Of a stretch of 64,000 nt of DNA, positions 19,914 through 27,737 are shown one piece after another. The notes beneath the pieces were generated by a model. The model saw only the letters and a list, made by a program, of their open reading frames with translations. It had not been told where the DNA came from and did not search any database. The position numbers and the translations under genes are program-made. Every line of letters starts with the position of its first letter. Positions within the stretch are counted from its first letter, which is position 1. Location of the stretch: the NCBI RefSeq assembly GCF_000217955.3, contig NZ_AFOY02000009.1, forward strand, positions 186,001 through 250,000, given 5' to 3'. This stretch comes from Pseudomonas fluorescens HK44 (GTDB lineage: Bacteria; Pseudomonadota; Gammaproteobacteria; Pseudomonadales; Pseudomonadaceae).

Positions 19914-21230
19914 ATGACGACCAGCACCACTTACAGCGACGCTGCGCCTGCCCAACCGACGAACTCCACCACGCGAGTCGCAACGGCCAGCTTCATTGGC
20001 ACCGCCATCGAGTTCTACGACTTCTACGTCTACGCCACCGCCGCCGCGCTGGTGATCGGCCCGGTGTTCTTTCCGCAGACCTCCGGCACCGCCCAGATGC
20101 TCTCGGCCTTCCTGACCTTCGGTATCGCGTTCCTGGCCCGCCCTTTGGGCTCGGCGCTGTTCGGCCACTTCGGCGACCGCATCGGACGCAAATCCACCCT
20201 GGTCGCGTCCCTGCTGCTGATGGGCGTCTGCACCACGCTGATCGGCGTGCTGCCGGGTTACGAGAGCATTGGCGCCTGGGCACCGATCCTGCTCTGCGTG
20301 TTGCGCTTCGGCCAGGGCCTTGGACTGGGCGGCGAATGGGGCGGTGCAGCCTTGCTTGCCACTGAAAACGCGCCAAAGGGCAAACGCGCCTGGTTCGGCA
20401 TGTTCCCGCAACTCGGCCCTTCTATCGGTTTTCTCGCAGCTAACGGGCTGTTCCTGACCCTGGCGATGACCCTGAACGACGAGCAGTTCCGCTCCTGGGG
20501 CTGGCGGATTCCGTTCCTGCTCAGCGCCGTGCTGGTGATGGTCGGCCTCTATGTGCGCCTGAAACTGCATGAAACACCGGTCTTCGCCAACGCGATAGCA
20601 CGCCAGGAACGGGTGAAGATCCCGCTGGTCGAGCTGTTCAGCCAATACTGGGCACCGATGCTGTTGGGTGCGGCGGCGATGGTGGTCTGCTACGCGCTGT
20701 TTTACATCTCGACGGTGTTTTCCCTGAGTTACGGTGTTTTGACCCTGGGTTACAGCCGCGAAACCTTTCTCGGCCTGCTGTGCTTCGCCGTGCTGTTCAT
20801 GGCTGCAGCCACACCACTGTCGGCCTGGGCCAGTGACCGTTTCGGGCGCAAACCGGTGCTGATCATCGGTGGCGTGCTGGCGATTATCTCGGGCTTCACC
20901 ATGGAACCGCTGCTGACCCACGGCACGACCTGGGGCGTGGCGCTGTTCCTGTGCATCGAGCTGTTCTTGATGGGCGTGACGTTCGCCCCGATGGGCGCGC
21001 TGCTGCCAGAGCTGTTCCCCACCCGTGTGCGTTATACCGGCGCGTCGGCGGCCTACAACCTGGGCGGCATTGTTGGCGCTTCGGCTGCACCGTTTTTCGC
21101 GCAGAAGCTGGTGGCGATGGGCGGCTTGAGTTGGGTCGGCGGGTATGTGTCAGCCGCAGCGGTGATCAGCCTGATCGCGGTGCTGTGCCTGAAAGAGACG
21201 CGGCATAACGACCTGAATCAGGTTGCCTGA
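19914..21230 (+). CDS. MFS transporter, metabolite:H+ symporter type
   Basis: A 438-residue, 12-segment major facilitator of the metabolite:H+ symporter group (ProP/ShiA/KgtP relatives). Signature stretches are GTAIEFYDFYVYA in the first segment, GDRIGRKSTL in the 2-3 loop and GLGLGGEWGGAALLATENAP. The substrate (probably an organic acid or osmolyte) cannot be deduced. Either ATG 19914 (AGGGA upstream) or ATG 19893 (GGAG upstream) could start it; I prefer 19914 from the look of relatives. Confidence 0.88.
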   Translation: MTTSTTYSDAAPAQPTNSTTRVATASFIGTAIEFYDFYVYATAAALVIGPVFFPQTSGTAQMLSAFLTFGIAFLARPLGSALFGHFGDRIGRKSTLVASLLLMGVCTTLIGVLPGYESIGAWAPILLCVLRFGQGLGLGGEWGGAALLATENAPKGKRAWFGMFPQLGPSIGFLAANGLFLTLAMTLNDEQFRSWGWRIPFLLSAVLVMVGLYVRLKLHETPVFANAIARQERVKIPLVELFSQYWAPMLLGAAAMVVCYALFYISTVFSLSYGVLTLGYSRETFLGLLCFAVLFMAAATPLSAWASDRFGRKPVLIIGGVLAIISGFTMEPLLTHGTTWGVALFLCIELFLMGVTFAPMGALLPELFPTRVRYTGASAAYNLGGIVGASAAPFFAQKLVAMGGLSWVGGYVSAAAVISLIAVLCLKETRHNDLNQVA

Positions 21231-21238
21231 TAGATCGT

Positions 21239-21329
21239 CATCGCGGGCAAGCCTTGCTCCTACGGATACATGTCGAACACACCATTGTGCATTGACCCAA
21301 TCCTGTAGGAGCAAGGCTTGCCCGCGATG
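21239..21329. repeat. REP-type inverted pair (class GCGGGCAAGCCTTGCTCC)
   Basis: Inverted units at 21239-21265 and 21303-21329 sit between the convergent MFS gene and purT; no separate terminator is evident, and the paired units could form a long hairpin. Confidence 0.85.
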
Positions 21330-21332
21330 CTT

Positions 21333-22514
21333 TTAGAGCTCTACAACGACGGCCTGGGAGGCGCGGGTCGCTTTGGCGCGGGCGGCTTCGATCGACTCGT
21401 CACGAGCCAGGGCAACGCCCATGCGGCGCTGACCGTTGACTTCCGGCTTGCCAAACAGACGCAGTGCCGTATCCGGCTCGGCCAGTGCAGCACCCAGGTT
21501 GGCGAAAGCGGTCTGGGTCGACTGCCCTTCCACCAGAATCACTGCCGACGCCGATGGGCCGAACTGACGGATCAACGGGATCGGCAAGCCGAGAATCGCC
21601 CGTGCATGCAAGGCGAACTGTGACAGGTCCTGAGAAATCAGGGTCACCAGACCGGTGTCGTGCGGACGCGGCGAGACTTCGCTGAACCAGACTTGATCAC
21701 CCTTGATGAACAGCTCAACGCCAAACAGACCACGGCCACCCAGGGCTTCGGTCACGGCTTTGGCCACGCGCTCGGATTCCGCCAGCGCAACCGGGCTCAT
21801 GGCTTGCGGCTGCCAGGATTCCTGGTAGTCGCCCTTCTCCTGACGATGGCCGACCGGCGCACAGAACGTGGTGCCACCCACGTGACGAACAGTGAGCAAG
21901 GTGATTTCGTAGTCGAAGTCGATGAAGCCTTCGATGATCACCCGACCTTTACCGGCACGACCGCCTTCCTGCGCGTAATCCCAGGCTTTCTGCACGTCAT
22001 CGACGCTGCGCAGCAGGCTCTGGCCCTTGCCCGAGGAGCTCATGACCGGCTTGACCACGCACGGGAAGCCCAGGTCGTCGACCGCCTTGCGGTAGTCTTC
22101 GAAGGTATCGGCGAAGTGGTACGGCGAGGTCGGCAGGTCCAGCTCTTCAGCGGCCAGACGACGAATGCCTTCACGGTTCATGGTCAACTGCGCGGCGCGA
22201 GCGGTCGGGATCACGGTGAAGCCTTCAGCTTCCAGTTCAACCAACGTGGCGGTGGCGATGGCTTCGATTTCCGGCACGATGAAGTGCGGCTTCTCGGCTT
22301 CGATCACTGCACGCAGGGCGGCGCCGTCGAGCATGTTGATCACGTGGCTGCGATGCGCCACCTGCATCGCCGGCGCGTTGGCGTAGCGATCCACGGCAAT
22401 CACTTCAACGCCCAGGCGTTGCAGCTCGATCACCACTTCCTTGCCCAACTCACCACAGCCACACAGCAAAACGCGGGTCGCGGTTGGCGACAATGGAGTT
22501 CCGATACGGGTCAT
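21333..22514 (-). CDS. purT: Formate-dependent phosphoribosylglycinamide formyltransferase PurT
   Basis: An ATP-grasp enzyme that forms formyl-GAR from GAR, formate and ATP, an alternative to the folate-dependent PurN. The 393-residue protein has the N-terminal pre-ATP-grasp fold ([22 protein letters not shown]), ATP-grasp elements ([43 protein letters not shown]) and full length. A stem (22543-22570) lies in its leader. The repeat-bearing end meets the MFS gene convergently. Confidence 0.97.
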   Translation of the reverse strand: MTRIGTPLSPTATRVLLCGCGELGKEVVIELQRLGVEVIAVDRYANAPAMQVAHRSHVINMLDGAALRAVIEAEKPHFIVPEIEAIATATLVELEAEGFTVIPTARAAQLTMNREGIRRLAAEELDLPTSPYHFADTFEDYRKAVDDLGFPCVVKPVMSSSGKGQSLLRSVDDVQKAWDYAQEGGRAGKGRVIIEGFIDFDYEITLLTVRHVGGTTFCAPVGHRQEKGDYQESWQPQAMSPVALAESERVAKAVTEALGGRGLFGVELFIKGDQVWFSEVSPRPHDTGLVTLISQDLSQFALHARAILGLPIPLIRQFGPSASAVILVEGQSTQTAFANLGAALAEPDTALRLFGKPEVNGQRRMGVALARDESIEAARAKATRASQAVVVEL

Positions 22515-22542
22515 CTCAGGTCCTCAAAGGAGCGGATCATCG

Positions 22543-22570
22543 AGGGATGCGGCGCCAGGCGCGCATCCCT
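22543..22570 (-). promoter_or_regulatory. Leader hairpin upstream of purT
   Basis: AGGGATGCG and CGCATCCCT form a 9-bp stem about 30 bases before the purT start on the minus strand. It has no T-run, so it could be the end of the upstream VUT transcript or a purT leader element. Confidence 0.35.
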
Positions 22571-22613
22571 TAGGGAGAAAGCGCGGCATTTTACATGAAC
22601 CTGAGGTTTTGGC

Positions 22614-23081
22614 TCAGCTTGCCAGCGCGTTCTTGCGCAAACGCCAGGCCATGGCCAGCCAGACGATGGTCACGCCGGCGAATTTCGAGCCCAGGGCGGT
22701 GAGGATCACGCCCGGCGTCAGGGCATCGATCATGCCGAAGAAAATGAAGGTATCCAGTGGAATGCTCAGCGCCGAACTTATCCACAGACGGTCGTGCAAC
22801 GGGCGCTTGGTGATGCTGAATACCAGCCAGTCAATGCACTCCGAAACAGCGAAGGCAATGGCGCTGGCCAGGGCAATGGACGGATCGGAGGTGATGTAGG
22901 ACAGCACCAGCGCCGCCAGCATCGCGGCCAGCGCGCCGTGACCGAAACGGGTTTGCACCATGTCGCGCAGCACAAATACCAGGCCACCCCAGGCTGACCA
23001 GATGATGTCCAGGTGCGGGGCAGTGGAAAAGGCGTAGTTAATCAGCACGACGCTGCTGATGTAAGCGATCAGGAAGAGCAT
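22614..23081 (-). CDS. VUT family (queuosine-precursor-transporter-like) membrane protein
   Basis: A 155-residue, highly hydrophobic protein with five or six membrane segments of the VUT/YhhQ superfamily, whose better-known members import queuosine precursors as energy-coupling S components. This one is shorter than YhhQ and may belong to a different subgroup. It contains SECIDWLVFSITKRPLHDR and FIFFGMID. The substrate is inferred only from the superfamily. It reads toward purT. Confidence 0.75.
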   Translation of the reverse strand: MLFLIAYISSVVLINYAFSTAPHLDIIWSAWGGLVFVLRDMVQTRFGHGALAAMLAALVLSYITSDPSIALASAIAFAVSECIDWLVFSITKRPLHDRLWISSALSIPLDTFIFFGMIDALTPGVILTALGSKFAGVTIVWLAMAWRLRKNALAS

Positions 23082-23170
23082 GGTGCGCGGGGATACCTGT
23101 CAATTTTGTGCACAGGGTACTTCAGGCAAAGAACTCGGCCAAGTTCAGTACATGAGGCGTACACATCACC

Positions 23171-23303
23171 TGTGGCGAGGGGGCTTGCCCCCGTTGCGTT
23201 GCGAAGCGGCGCAAATACTTGCAACCGCGCTCTGTCAGGCACACCGCATTTACTGATTTTACGGCTGCTGCGCAACCGAGCGGGGGCAAGCCCCCTCGCC
23301 ACA
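23171..23303. repeat. REP-type inverted pair (class TGTGGCGAGG, GC-richer variant)
   Basis: The left unit starts at 23171 (TGTGGCGAGGGGGCTTGCCC) and the inverted partner is at 23279-23303. They lie just downstream of the DUF1289 gene. Confidence 0.85.
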
Positions 23304-23315
23304 AAAGCCCCGGAC

Positions 23316-23531
23316 TCAGGAATTGGACTTGGAAGGCAACATCCAAAGCAACCCACTCGACTTGGCCCTTTCATGGCACAACCCCAGCACCTTGCGGCGT
23401 TCGTCGTTGTCCATGCGGCTCCAGCGGGTAATCTCCTCCACCGTGCGTTGGCAGCCAGTGCAGATATCGTCCTCATCCAGTGCGCAAATGTTCACGCACG
23501 GCGAGCGTACGGGTTTTTCGGTGTCGTTCAT
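23316..23531 (-). CDS. DUF1289 domain-containing protein
   Basis: A 71-residue protein with the DUF1289 cysteine pattern ([21 protein letters not shown]), which looks like a small metal- or Fe-S-binding module; function unknown. Its ATG overlaps the stop of the gamma carbonic anhydrase gene (ATGA-type overlap), so the two are coupled. Confidence 0.88.
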   Translation of the reverse strand: MNDTEKPVRSPCVNICALDEDDICTGCQRTVEEITRWSRMDNDERRKVLGLCHERAKSSGLLWMLPSKSNS

Positions 23532-24052
23532 TGTTCCTGCTCGACCAGATCGCGGGCATAGCGCTGCGAGTTATGCACATAGTGGGCCGCGCTGGCTTCG
23601 AGCATTTTCTTCTGCGGCTCGGTCAGTTCACGCACTACTTTGCCCGGCGAGCCCATGACCAGCGAACCGTCAGGGATTTCCTTGCCTTCGCCGATCAGCG
23701 AGTTGGCGCCGATGATGCAGTTCTTGCCGATTTTCGCGCCGTTGAGAATCACCGCGTTGATGCCGATCAGGCTGTAATCGCCTACCGTGCAACCGTGCAG
23801 CATCGCGTTGTGGCCGATGGTCACGCCGGTACCAATGGTCAAGGGGTAGCCCATGTCGGTGTGCATCACCGTGCCGTCCTGGACGTTGCTGTTCTTGCCG
23901 ATCAGGATCAGCTCGTTGTCACCGCGCAACACCGCGTTGAACCAGACATTGGCGCCCTCTTCCAGTTTGACCTTGCCCACCAGCACGGCGTTGGGTGCGA
24001 CCCAGCTTTGCGGGTGGGTTTCGACGCGGGCGTCGCCCAGGCGGTATTTCAT
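23528..24052 (-). CDS. Gamma carbonic anhydrase family protein
   Basis: A 174-residue left-handed beta-helix protein with hexapeptide repeats along its length. The three zinc-ligand histidines expected of the family are present in the [12 protein letters not shown] and [15 protein letters not shown] stretches. Many YrdA-type relatives have little or no measured anhydrase activity, so the reaction is not assured. The start is taken at [14 protein letters not shown] (24052). It is coupled to the DUF1289 gene and follows the CoA-pyrophosphatase gene by 66 bp. Confidence 0.88.
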   Translation of the reverse strand: MKYRLGDARVETHPQSWVAPNAVLVGKVKLEEGANVWFNAVLRGDNELILIGKNSNVQDGTVMHTDMGYPLTIGTGVTIGHNAMLHGCTVGDYSLIGINAVILNGAKIGKNCIIGANSLIGEGKEIPDGSLVMGSPGKVVRELTEPQKKMLEASAAHYVHNSQRYARDLVEQEQ

Positions 24053-24118
24053 CTTATTGTCCTCAAGGCCAGGCAGGCTCACTTGCAAAACAGGGTTCAC
24101 GCCATACGCGCGATGGCT

Positions 24119-24718
24119 TCAAATATTGATAAAGCTTTTCGGCGGTTGATGCAGGCTGATCTGCGCGTCATAGAGCAGGTTGATCAGTTCGACGATCATG
24201 ATCGCGGTCAGGCCCCAGATCTTGTATTCGCCGAAACGGTAGCTCGGTACATACCAACTGCGGCCCTGATAATCGATGCGGTGCGTGTGTTCACGCGGGT
24301 CCTTGCGGAAGAACTCCAGCGGTACGCTGAACACTGCGGCAATTTCGGCATCGTTGGCCCGGTATTCGACGAAGTCCGGAATCACCCCGACATAAGGCGT
24401 GACCTTGATCCCGTGCAGGGAGATCAACGGGCTCAGCGGGCCGATGACTTCCACCAGACCCGGTGGCAAGCCGATTTCTTCTTCCGCTTCGCGCAACGCG
24501 GTGAAAATCAGGTCCGGGTCTTCCGGATCGCGTCGCCCGCCGGGGAAGGCCACTTCACCGCCGTGGGTCGAGAGCCCGCTGGCACGCAGGGTCAGAACCA
24601 GCTCCGGCTCATCACTGCGGGTGATAGGCACCAGGACCGCGGCCTCCGGAAAACGCAGATCGGATTCCAGCGTGCGCGGCGTGTGGTTGCTTACCCGATG
24701 CAGTAGCTCGTCCAGCAT
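24119..24718 (-). CDS. CoA pyrophosphatase (NUDIX hydrolase, NudL type)
   Basis: Hydrolyses CoA and its derivatives to 3',5'-ADP and phosphopantetheine in the characterised members. The 199-residue protein carries the CoA-specific extension (LTLRASGLSTHGGEVAFPGG) directly joined to a complete NUDIX box (GG..D.....TALREAEEEIGL). The start is placed at MLDELLHRVSNHTP (24718). It is divergent from the next NUDIX gene. Confidence 0.88.
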   Translation of the reverse strand: MLDELLHRVSNHTPRTLESDLRFPEAAVLVPITRSDEPELVLTLRASGLSTHGGEVAFPGGRRDPEDPDLIFTALREAEEEIGLPPGLVEVIGPLSPLISLHGIKVTPYVGVIPDFVEYRANDAEIAAVFSVPLEFFRKDPREHTHRIDYQGRSWYVPSYRFGEYKIWGLTAIMIVELINLLYDAQISLHQPPKSFINI

Positions 24719-24865
24719 GAGTGATCTCGACTTGTTCACTGTCTTGCATCATGCACCAAACACATCGACCGCCCAACCCCTGAACCGTGGCATGTCGCTA
24801 AACGACAACTTGCCGACAGACACCGCCGCACGCCAAGATAGGCGCAGCATTTTCGGAAGCCCAGC

Positions 24866-25417
24866 ATGAAATTCTGCAGCCAGTGCGGTAACCCGGTCAC
24901 CCAACGCATTCCCGAAGGCGACTCGCGCCTGCGGTACGTCTGCGACCAGTGCCAGACCATCCATTATCAGAATCCGAATATTGTCGCCGGCTGCCTGCCA
25001 ACCTGGGGTACTCAGGTACTGTTATGCCGGCGCGCCATTGAGCCGCGCCGCGGTTACTGGACCTTGCCGGCCGGCTTCATGGAAAACGGTGAAACCATCG
25101 AACAGGCGGCCATTCGCGAAACCGCCGAAGAAGCCTGTGCACGGGTGCGCAACCTGAACATCTATACACTGATCGATGTGCCGCACATCAGCCAGGTGCA
25201 TGTGTTCTTTCGCGCAGAGCTGGTGGACCTGGACTTTGCCGCGGGCGAAGAAAGCCTGGAAGTGAGGCTTTTCGAAGAAGCTGACATCCCGTGGTCGGAG
25301 CTGGCTTTCCGCACAGTCGGCCGTACCCTAGAATGCTTCTTCGCTGACCGCCGGGTAGAACATTTTCCTGTGCGTTGCGAATCAATTCCTCCGCTTGCTC
25401 AGCCTGCGATCACTTAA
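24866..25417 (+). CDS. NUDIX hydrolase with N-terminal zinc ribbon
   Basis: A 183-residue protein whose N-terminus has two CxxC pairs (FCSQCGNPV and VCDQCQTIHYQNP), as in the zinc ribbon of NADH pyrophosphatases, followed by a NUDIX box (GFMENGETIEQAAIRETAEEA). It is shorter than NudC and lacks its N-terminal domain, so it is a NudC-related standalone hydrolase of unknown substrate. Start at ATG 24866. Confidence 0.85.
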   Translation: MKFCSQCGNPVTQRIPEGDSRLRYVCDQCQTIHYQNPNIVAGCLPTWGTQVLLCRRAIEPRRGYWTLPAGFMENGETIEQAAIRETAEEACARVRNLNIYTLIDVPHISQVHVFFRAELVDLDFAAGEESLEVRLFEEADIPWSELAFRTVGRTLECFFADRRVEHFPVRCESIPPLAQPAIT

Positions 25418-25456
25418 ACTATAAAAGTACGCCGTACTCTCAGGGATATCGTTTTA

Positions 25457-25960
25457 ATGCGCTGGTTGCTTGCGTTCTTCTGCCTGTCGTTCGTTGTTGT
25501 TTCCCAGGCCTCCACCACGGAAACCCTGGACGGCAAAACCATAGAAAAAGTGTTGGTGCTCAAATCTGCCCATCAGTTGCAACTGATCAATGATGGCAAG
25601 CCACTGCGAACCTATCGCATCTCGCTGGGCAAAAACCCCAAGGGTCCAAAGTTGATGGAGGGTGATCGGCGCACGCCAGAAGGCTTGTATTGGCTGGACT
25701 GGCGTAAGGTCAGCGACCGCTTCAACCTGGCCATGCACATTTCCTACCCGAACATCAGCGACTCCGTCCGTTCGCGCCGCGAAGGTGTGCAGCCCGGTGG
25801 CATGATCATGATTCACGGCACCCCGGACACTGAAGAAAACCCTGAAGAGCTGTTCCACACCCTGGACTGGACCGACGGCTGCATTGGCATGCGCAACGTC
25901 GATATGCGCGAAGTCTGGGGCCTCGTCAAAGACGGCACGATGATCGAAATCCGCCCATAG
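25457..25960 (+). CDS. Secreted L,D-transpeptidase (YkuD family)
   Basis: A 167-residue exported protein: a signal peptide (MRWLLAFFCLSFVVVSQAS) then a YkuD domain with HGTPDTEENPEELFHTLDW and the catalytic cysteine in DGCIGMRN. Family members cross-link peptidoglycan (3-3 links) or attach lipoproteins, or in some cases hydrolyse. It follows the NUDIX gene by 39 bp on the same strand. Confidence 0.87.
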   Translation: MRWLLAFFCLSFVVVSQASTTETLDGKTIEKVLVLKSAHQLQLINDGKPLRTYRISLGKNPKGPKLMEGDRRTPEGLYWLDWRKVSDRFNLAMHISYPNISDSVRSRREGVQPGGMIMIHGTPDTEENPEELFHTLDWTDGCIGMRNVDMREVWGLVKDGTMIEIRP

Positions 25961-25980
25961 TCCTCAAACACCCCGATACC

Positions 25981-26112
25981 TGTGGCGAGGGAGCTTGCTC
26001 CCGCTCGGCTGCGAAGCAGTCGTAAAACCGGCTAAGCGTTGTTTCTGGAAATATGGGTTGCCCGGTTTTGGGAGTGCTCCGCACTCCAGCGGGAGCAAGC
26101 TCCCTCGCCACA
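25981..26112. repeat. REP-type inverted pair (class TGTGGCGAGGGAGCTTGCTC)
   Basis: The left unit starts at 25981 and the inverted partner is at 26087-26112, between the convergent L,D-transpeptidase and DUF6124 genes. Confidence 0.85.
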
Positions 26113-26147
26113 AAGTACATCCGAACCTCGACGTTCCCCGCCCAACA

Positions 26148-26184
26148 AAAAAACCGCTGACCGTTTCCGGCTCAGCGGTTTTTT
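26148..26184. terminator. Bidirectional terminator between convergent genes
   Basis: AAAAAACCGCTGA and TCAGCGGTTTTTT form a 13-bp stem around an 11-base loop, with a U-run in either direction. It serves the L,D-transpeptidase gene and the DUF6124 gene. Confidence 0.9.
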
Positions 26185-26217
26185 CGTTTTGTGGCGCATG
26201 AATGACCTGCTGCGCCG

Positions 26218-26607
26218 CTATTCCTTGACGTAAAACTGGTCCGACTCCGACGGGTTGTAGTCATCCAGCGCCTTGTCCACCAACAACAAAGCGCCATCGA
26301 CCATCCGGCAAATCGCCAGCGCCACACTGCGGCGCGAACCCTCGATCTCGAATGCCAGGTCGGCGGCCATGACCTTGACCGACGCCAGATCTTCCGAGGC
26401 ATTGGCCAACAGGCTTTCAAGGCCCACGTCGGGGGCAACGCTGAACAAGCGGTCTGAGCGCAGGTCGCTGAAGCGCAGTTTGGCGAGGGTGGGTTTCAGG
26501 TAGTGATCGAGGGCGCGGTGCGCGGCGTCGTGGAGTTTTTTTGAATCGAGGGATTCGTAGGGGGAGACGTCGTCGTGTTCGGGAGGGTTGGGAGTTTCTT
26601 TGATCAT
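26218..26607 (-). CDS. DUF6124 family protein
   Basis: A 129-residue acidic, mostly helical protein of a pseudomonad-specific family (DUF6124) with no known function. It has a proline-rich, charged N-terminus (ETPNPPEHDDVSPYESLDSKKLHD) and a helical core with repeated LLANASEDLASV-like amphipathic segments; there is no signal or membrane segment. The start is ATG 26607, preceded by GGAG, which lies inside a stable hairpin (26609-26636). Its leader resembles those found before other pseudomonad orphan genes. Confidence 0.75.
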   Translation of the reverse strand: MIKETPNPPEHDDVSPYESLDSKKLHDAAHRALDHYLKPTLAKLRFSDLRSDRLFSVAPDVGLESLLANASEDLASVKVMAADLAFEIEGSRRSVALAICRMVDGALLLVDKALDDYNPSESDQFYVKE

Positions 26608-26608
26608 G

Positions 26609-26636
26609 GTGGAGCTCCTACGGTAGTGGGAGCCAC
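26609..26636 (-). promoter_or_regulatory. RBS-sequestering hairpin before the DUF6124 gene
   Basis: On the minus strand GTGGCTCC pairs with GGAG..CCAC (two-base bulge), and the GGAG is the apparent Shine-Dalgarno sequence, ending 7 bases before ATG 26607. Translation could therefore depend on opening this stem. Confidence 0.55.
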
Positions 26637-26979
26637 GACTTGCCGGTCTCACTCAGCGAAGAGGTGGCAGCTGTGAACGGGGTGAGAATACCGGTCGTAG
26701 GCACCCAGCCAGACCTAAGTCTGCCCGCACACAGCCGCCATAATGCATGGCGCAGACGAAAAACGTCGGCGACGATTATGGTAGAGCTAGCGCTTTGCGC
26801 CTACTGAATTTCCTGGGTTCTCACACCCTGTCGCTGAATTGTCAGCGACGATCAAAGGCTAGAGGCCGTGCTTCCGAGGGGCAACCTTAAAGACTTGTCA
26901 GAGATTTCTGCGTTGCCCGTGATGCTGTCGTCGAATTCGACTCTACTCCTACAGGCATTACACAAGTGCCATTCCCACG

Positions 26980-27360
26980 CGCAGCATCCAACCACTCAGG
27001 CCGGCTGTCAGGCCGCCGTGCTGTTGCTTTTGATCTTGATCCACCCGCCCCTATCGGAAGGCCGAGTGGAGGTGTTCATCAGGGGGTGGGCGCGCAGCGC
27101 CGTACGGCGCAGCCGGACACATCGAGAGGAGGTCGTCGCGCAGCAGACCGTAGGCGATGCCCCCTGATGGACACCGGAGTGAGGGGACGCCGAGCCTAGG
27201 CGAGGTGCCGTACGCTTGGGGCGAGCGTTTTTTTGCTTACTTTTTTTAGGCGCTTGTAAAAAAAGTGAGTCGCCGTCAGGGCGAAACCCTAAGTGGCCGT
27301 TACCGCAGGAATGGATATGTACATCTGTCAGAGACAGGTCGGCTGTCAGGCCGCCTCGCC
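26980..27360. repeat. Possible dispersed intergenic repeat element
   Basis: A non-coding segment with repeated short pieces (GGCTGTCAGGCCGCC twice), inverted pieces and poly-T/poly-A tracts (27226-27262). Its composition, and a recollection of similar stretches in other P. fluorescens-group genomes, suggest a dispersed repeat. No transposase or clear terminal repeats are visible. Confidence 0.35.
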
Positions 27361-27365
27361 ATAAA

Positions 27366-27399
27366 AAACCCGCAGAACCAATAACGGTTCTGCGGGTTT
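27366..27399 (-). terminator. Rho-independent terminator of purL and the YqfO-like gene
   Basis: AAACCCGCAGAACC and GGTTCTGCGGGTTT make a 14-bp stem with a 6-base loop, followed on the minus strand by a U-run. Confidence 0.9.
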
Positions 27400-27420
27400 C
27401 TCAATTCAACGGCAGGAAGA

Positions 27421-27732
27421 TCAGAAATCCTCCAACCGCCACACCTCGTAAGCCGGCGTCTCATAGGGATGACTCTGCTTCAGAGCCGCCACCACAGCAC
27501 CAATCAACTCATCGCTGACCACCAGCTCAACCTTCCATTCCTCAACCTGCTCGACCAGCCCCGCCTGACCAATAAACGGCTGACTACCGTCCAAAGGCCG
27601 AAACTGACCCAAACCAAGCACCTGCCACGAACAGTGGTCATAAGCACCGATCCGCCCACCACCGGCAGCGAACACAGCACCCTTGACCACCTCAACATGG
27701 CTCTGAGGAACAAAAAAACTGAGCTTGTACAC
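27421..27732 (-). CDS. NIF3/YqfO-like single-domain protein
   Basis: A 103-residue protein that matches the CutA-like insert domain of YqfO/NIF3 proteins standing alone (YKLSFFVPQSHVEVVK, GGRIGAYDHCSW, SHPYETPAYEVW). In Pseudomonas such free-standing copies are of unknown role, perhaps metal binding. The GTG at 27732 gives the family start VYKLSFFVP and overlaps the 3' end of purL (stop at 27738-27740), so it is translated from the same transcript. The ribosome site is weak. Confidence 0.78.
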   Translation of the reverse strand: MYKLSFFVPQSHVEVVKGAVFAAGGGRIGAYDHCSWQVLGLGQFRPLDGSQPFIGQAGLVEQVEEWKVELVVSDELIGAVVAALKQSHPYETPAYEVWRLEDF

Positions 27733-27737
27733 AGCGC

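Larger units (their letters stand above)
26608..27420. other. 812-bp gene-poor gap with structured leader and dispersed-repeat-like DNA
   Basis: No confident gene. The left third is the leader of the DUF6124 gene, including an RBS hairpin. The middle and right parts (about 26950-27360) have short duplicated pieces: GGCTGTCAGGCCGCC at 27002-27016 and 27338-27352 frames the segment. Short open frames (26868-27167, 27216-27518) have no recognisable domains and look like shadows of repeat DNA. The right end is the purL-operon terminator. Confidence 0.5.
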
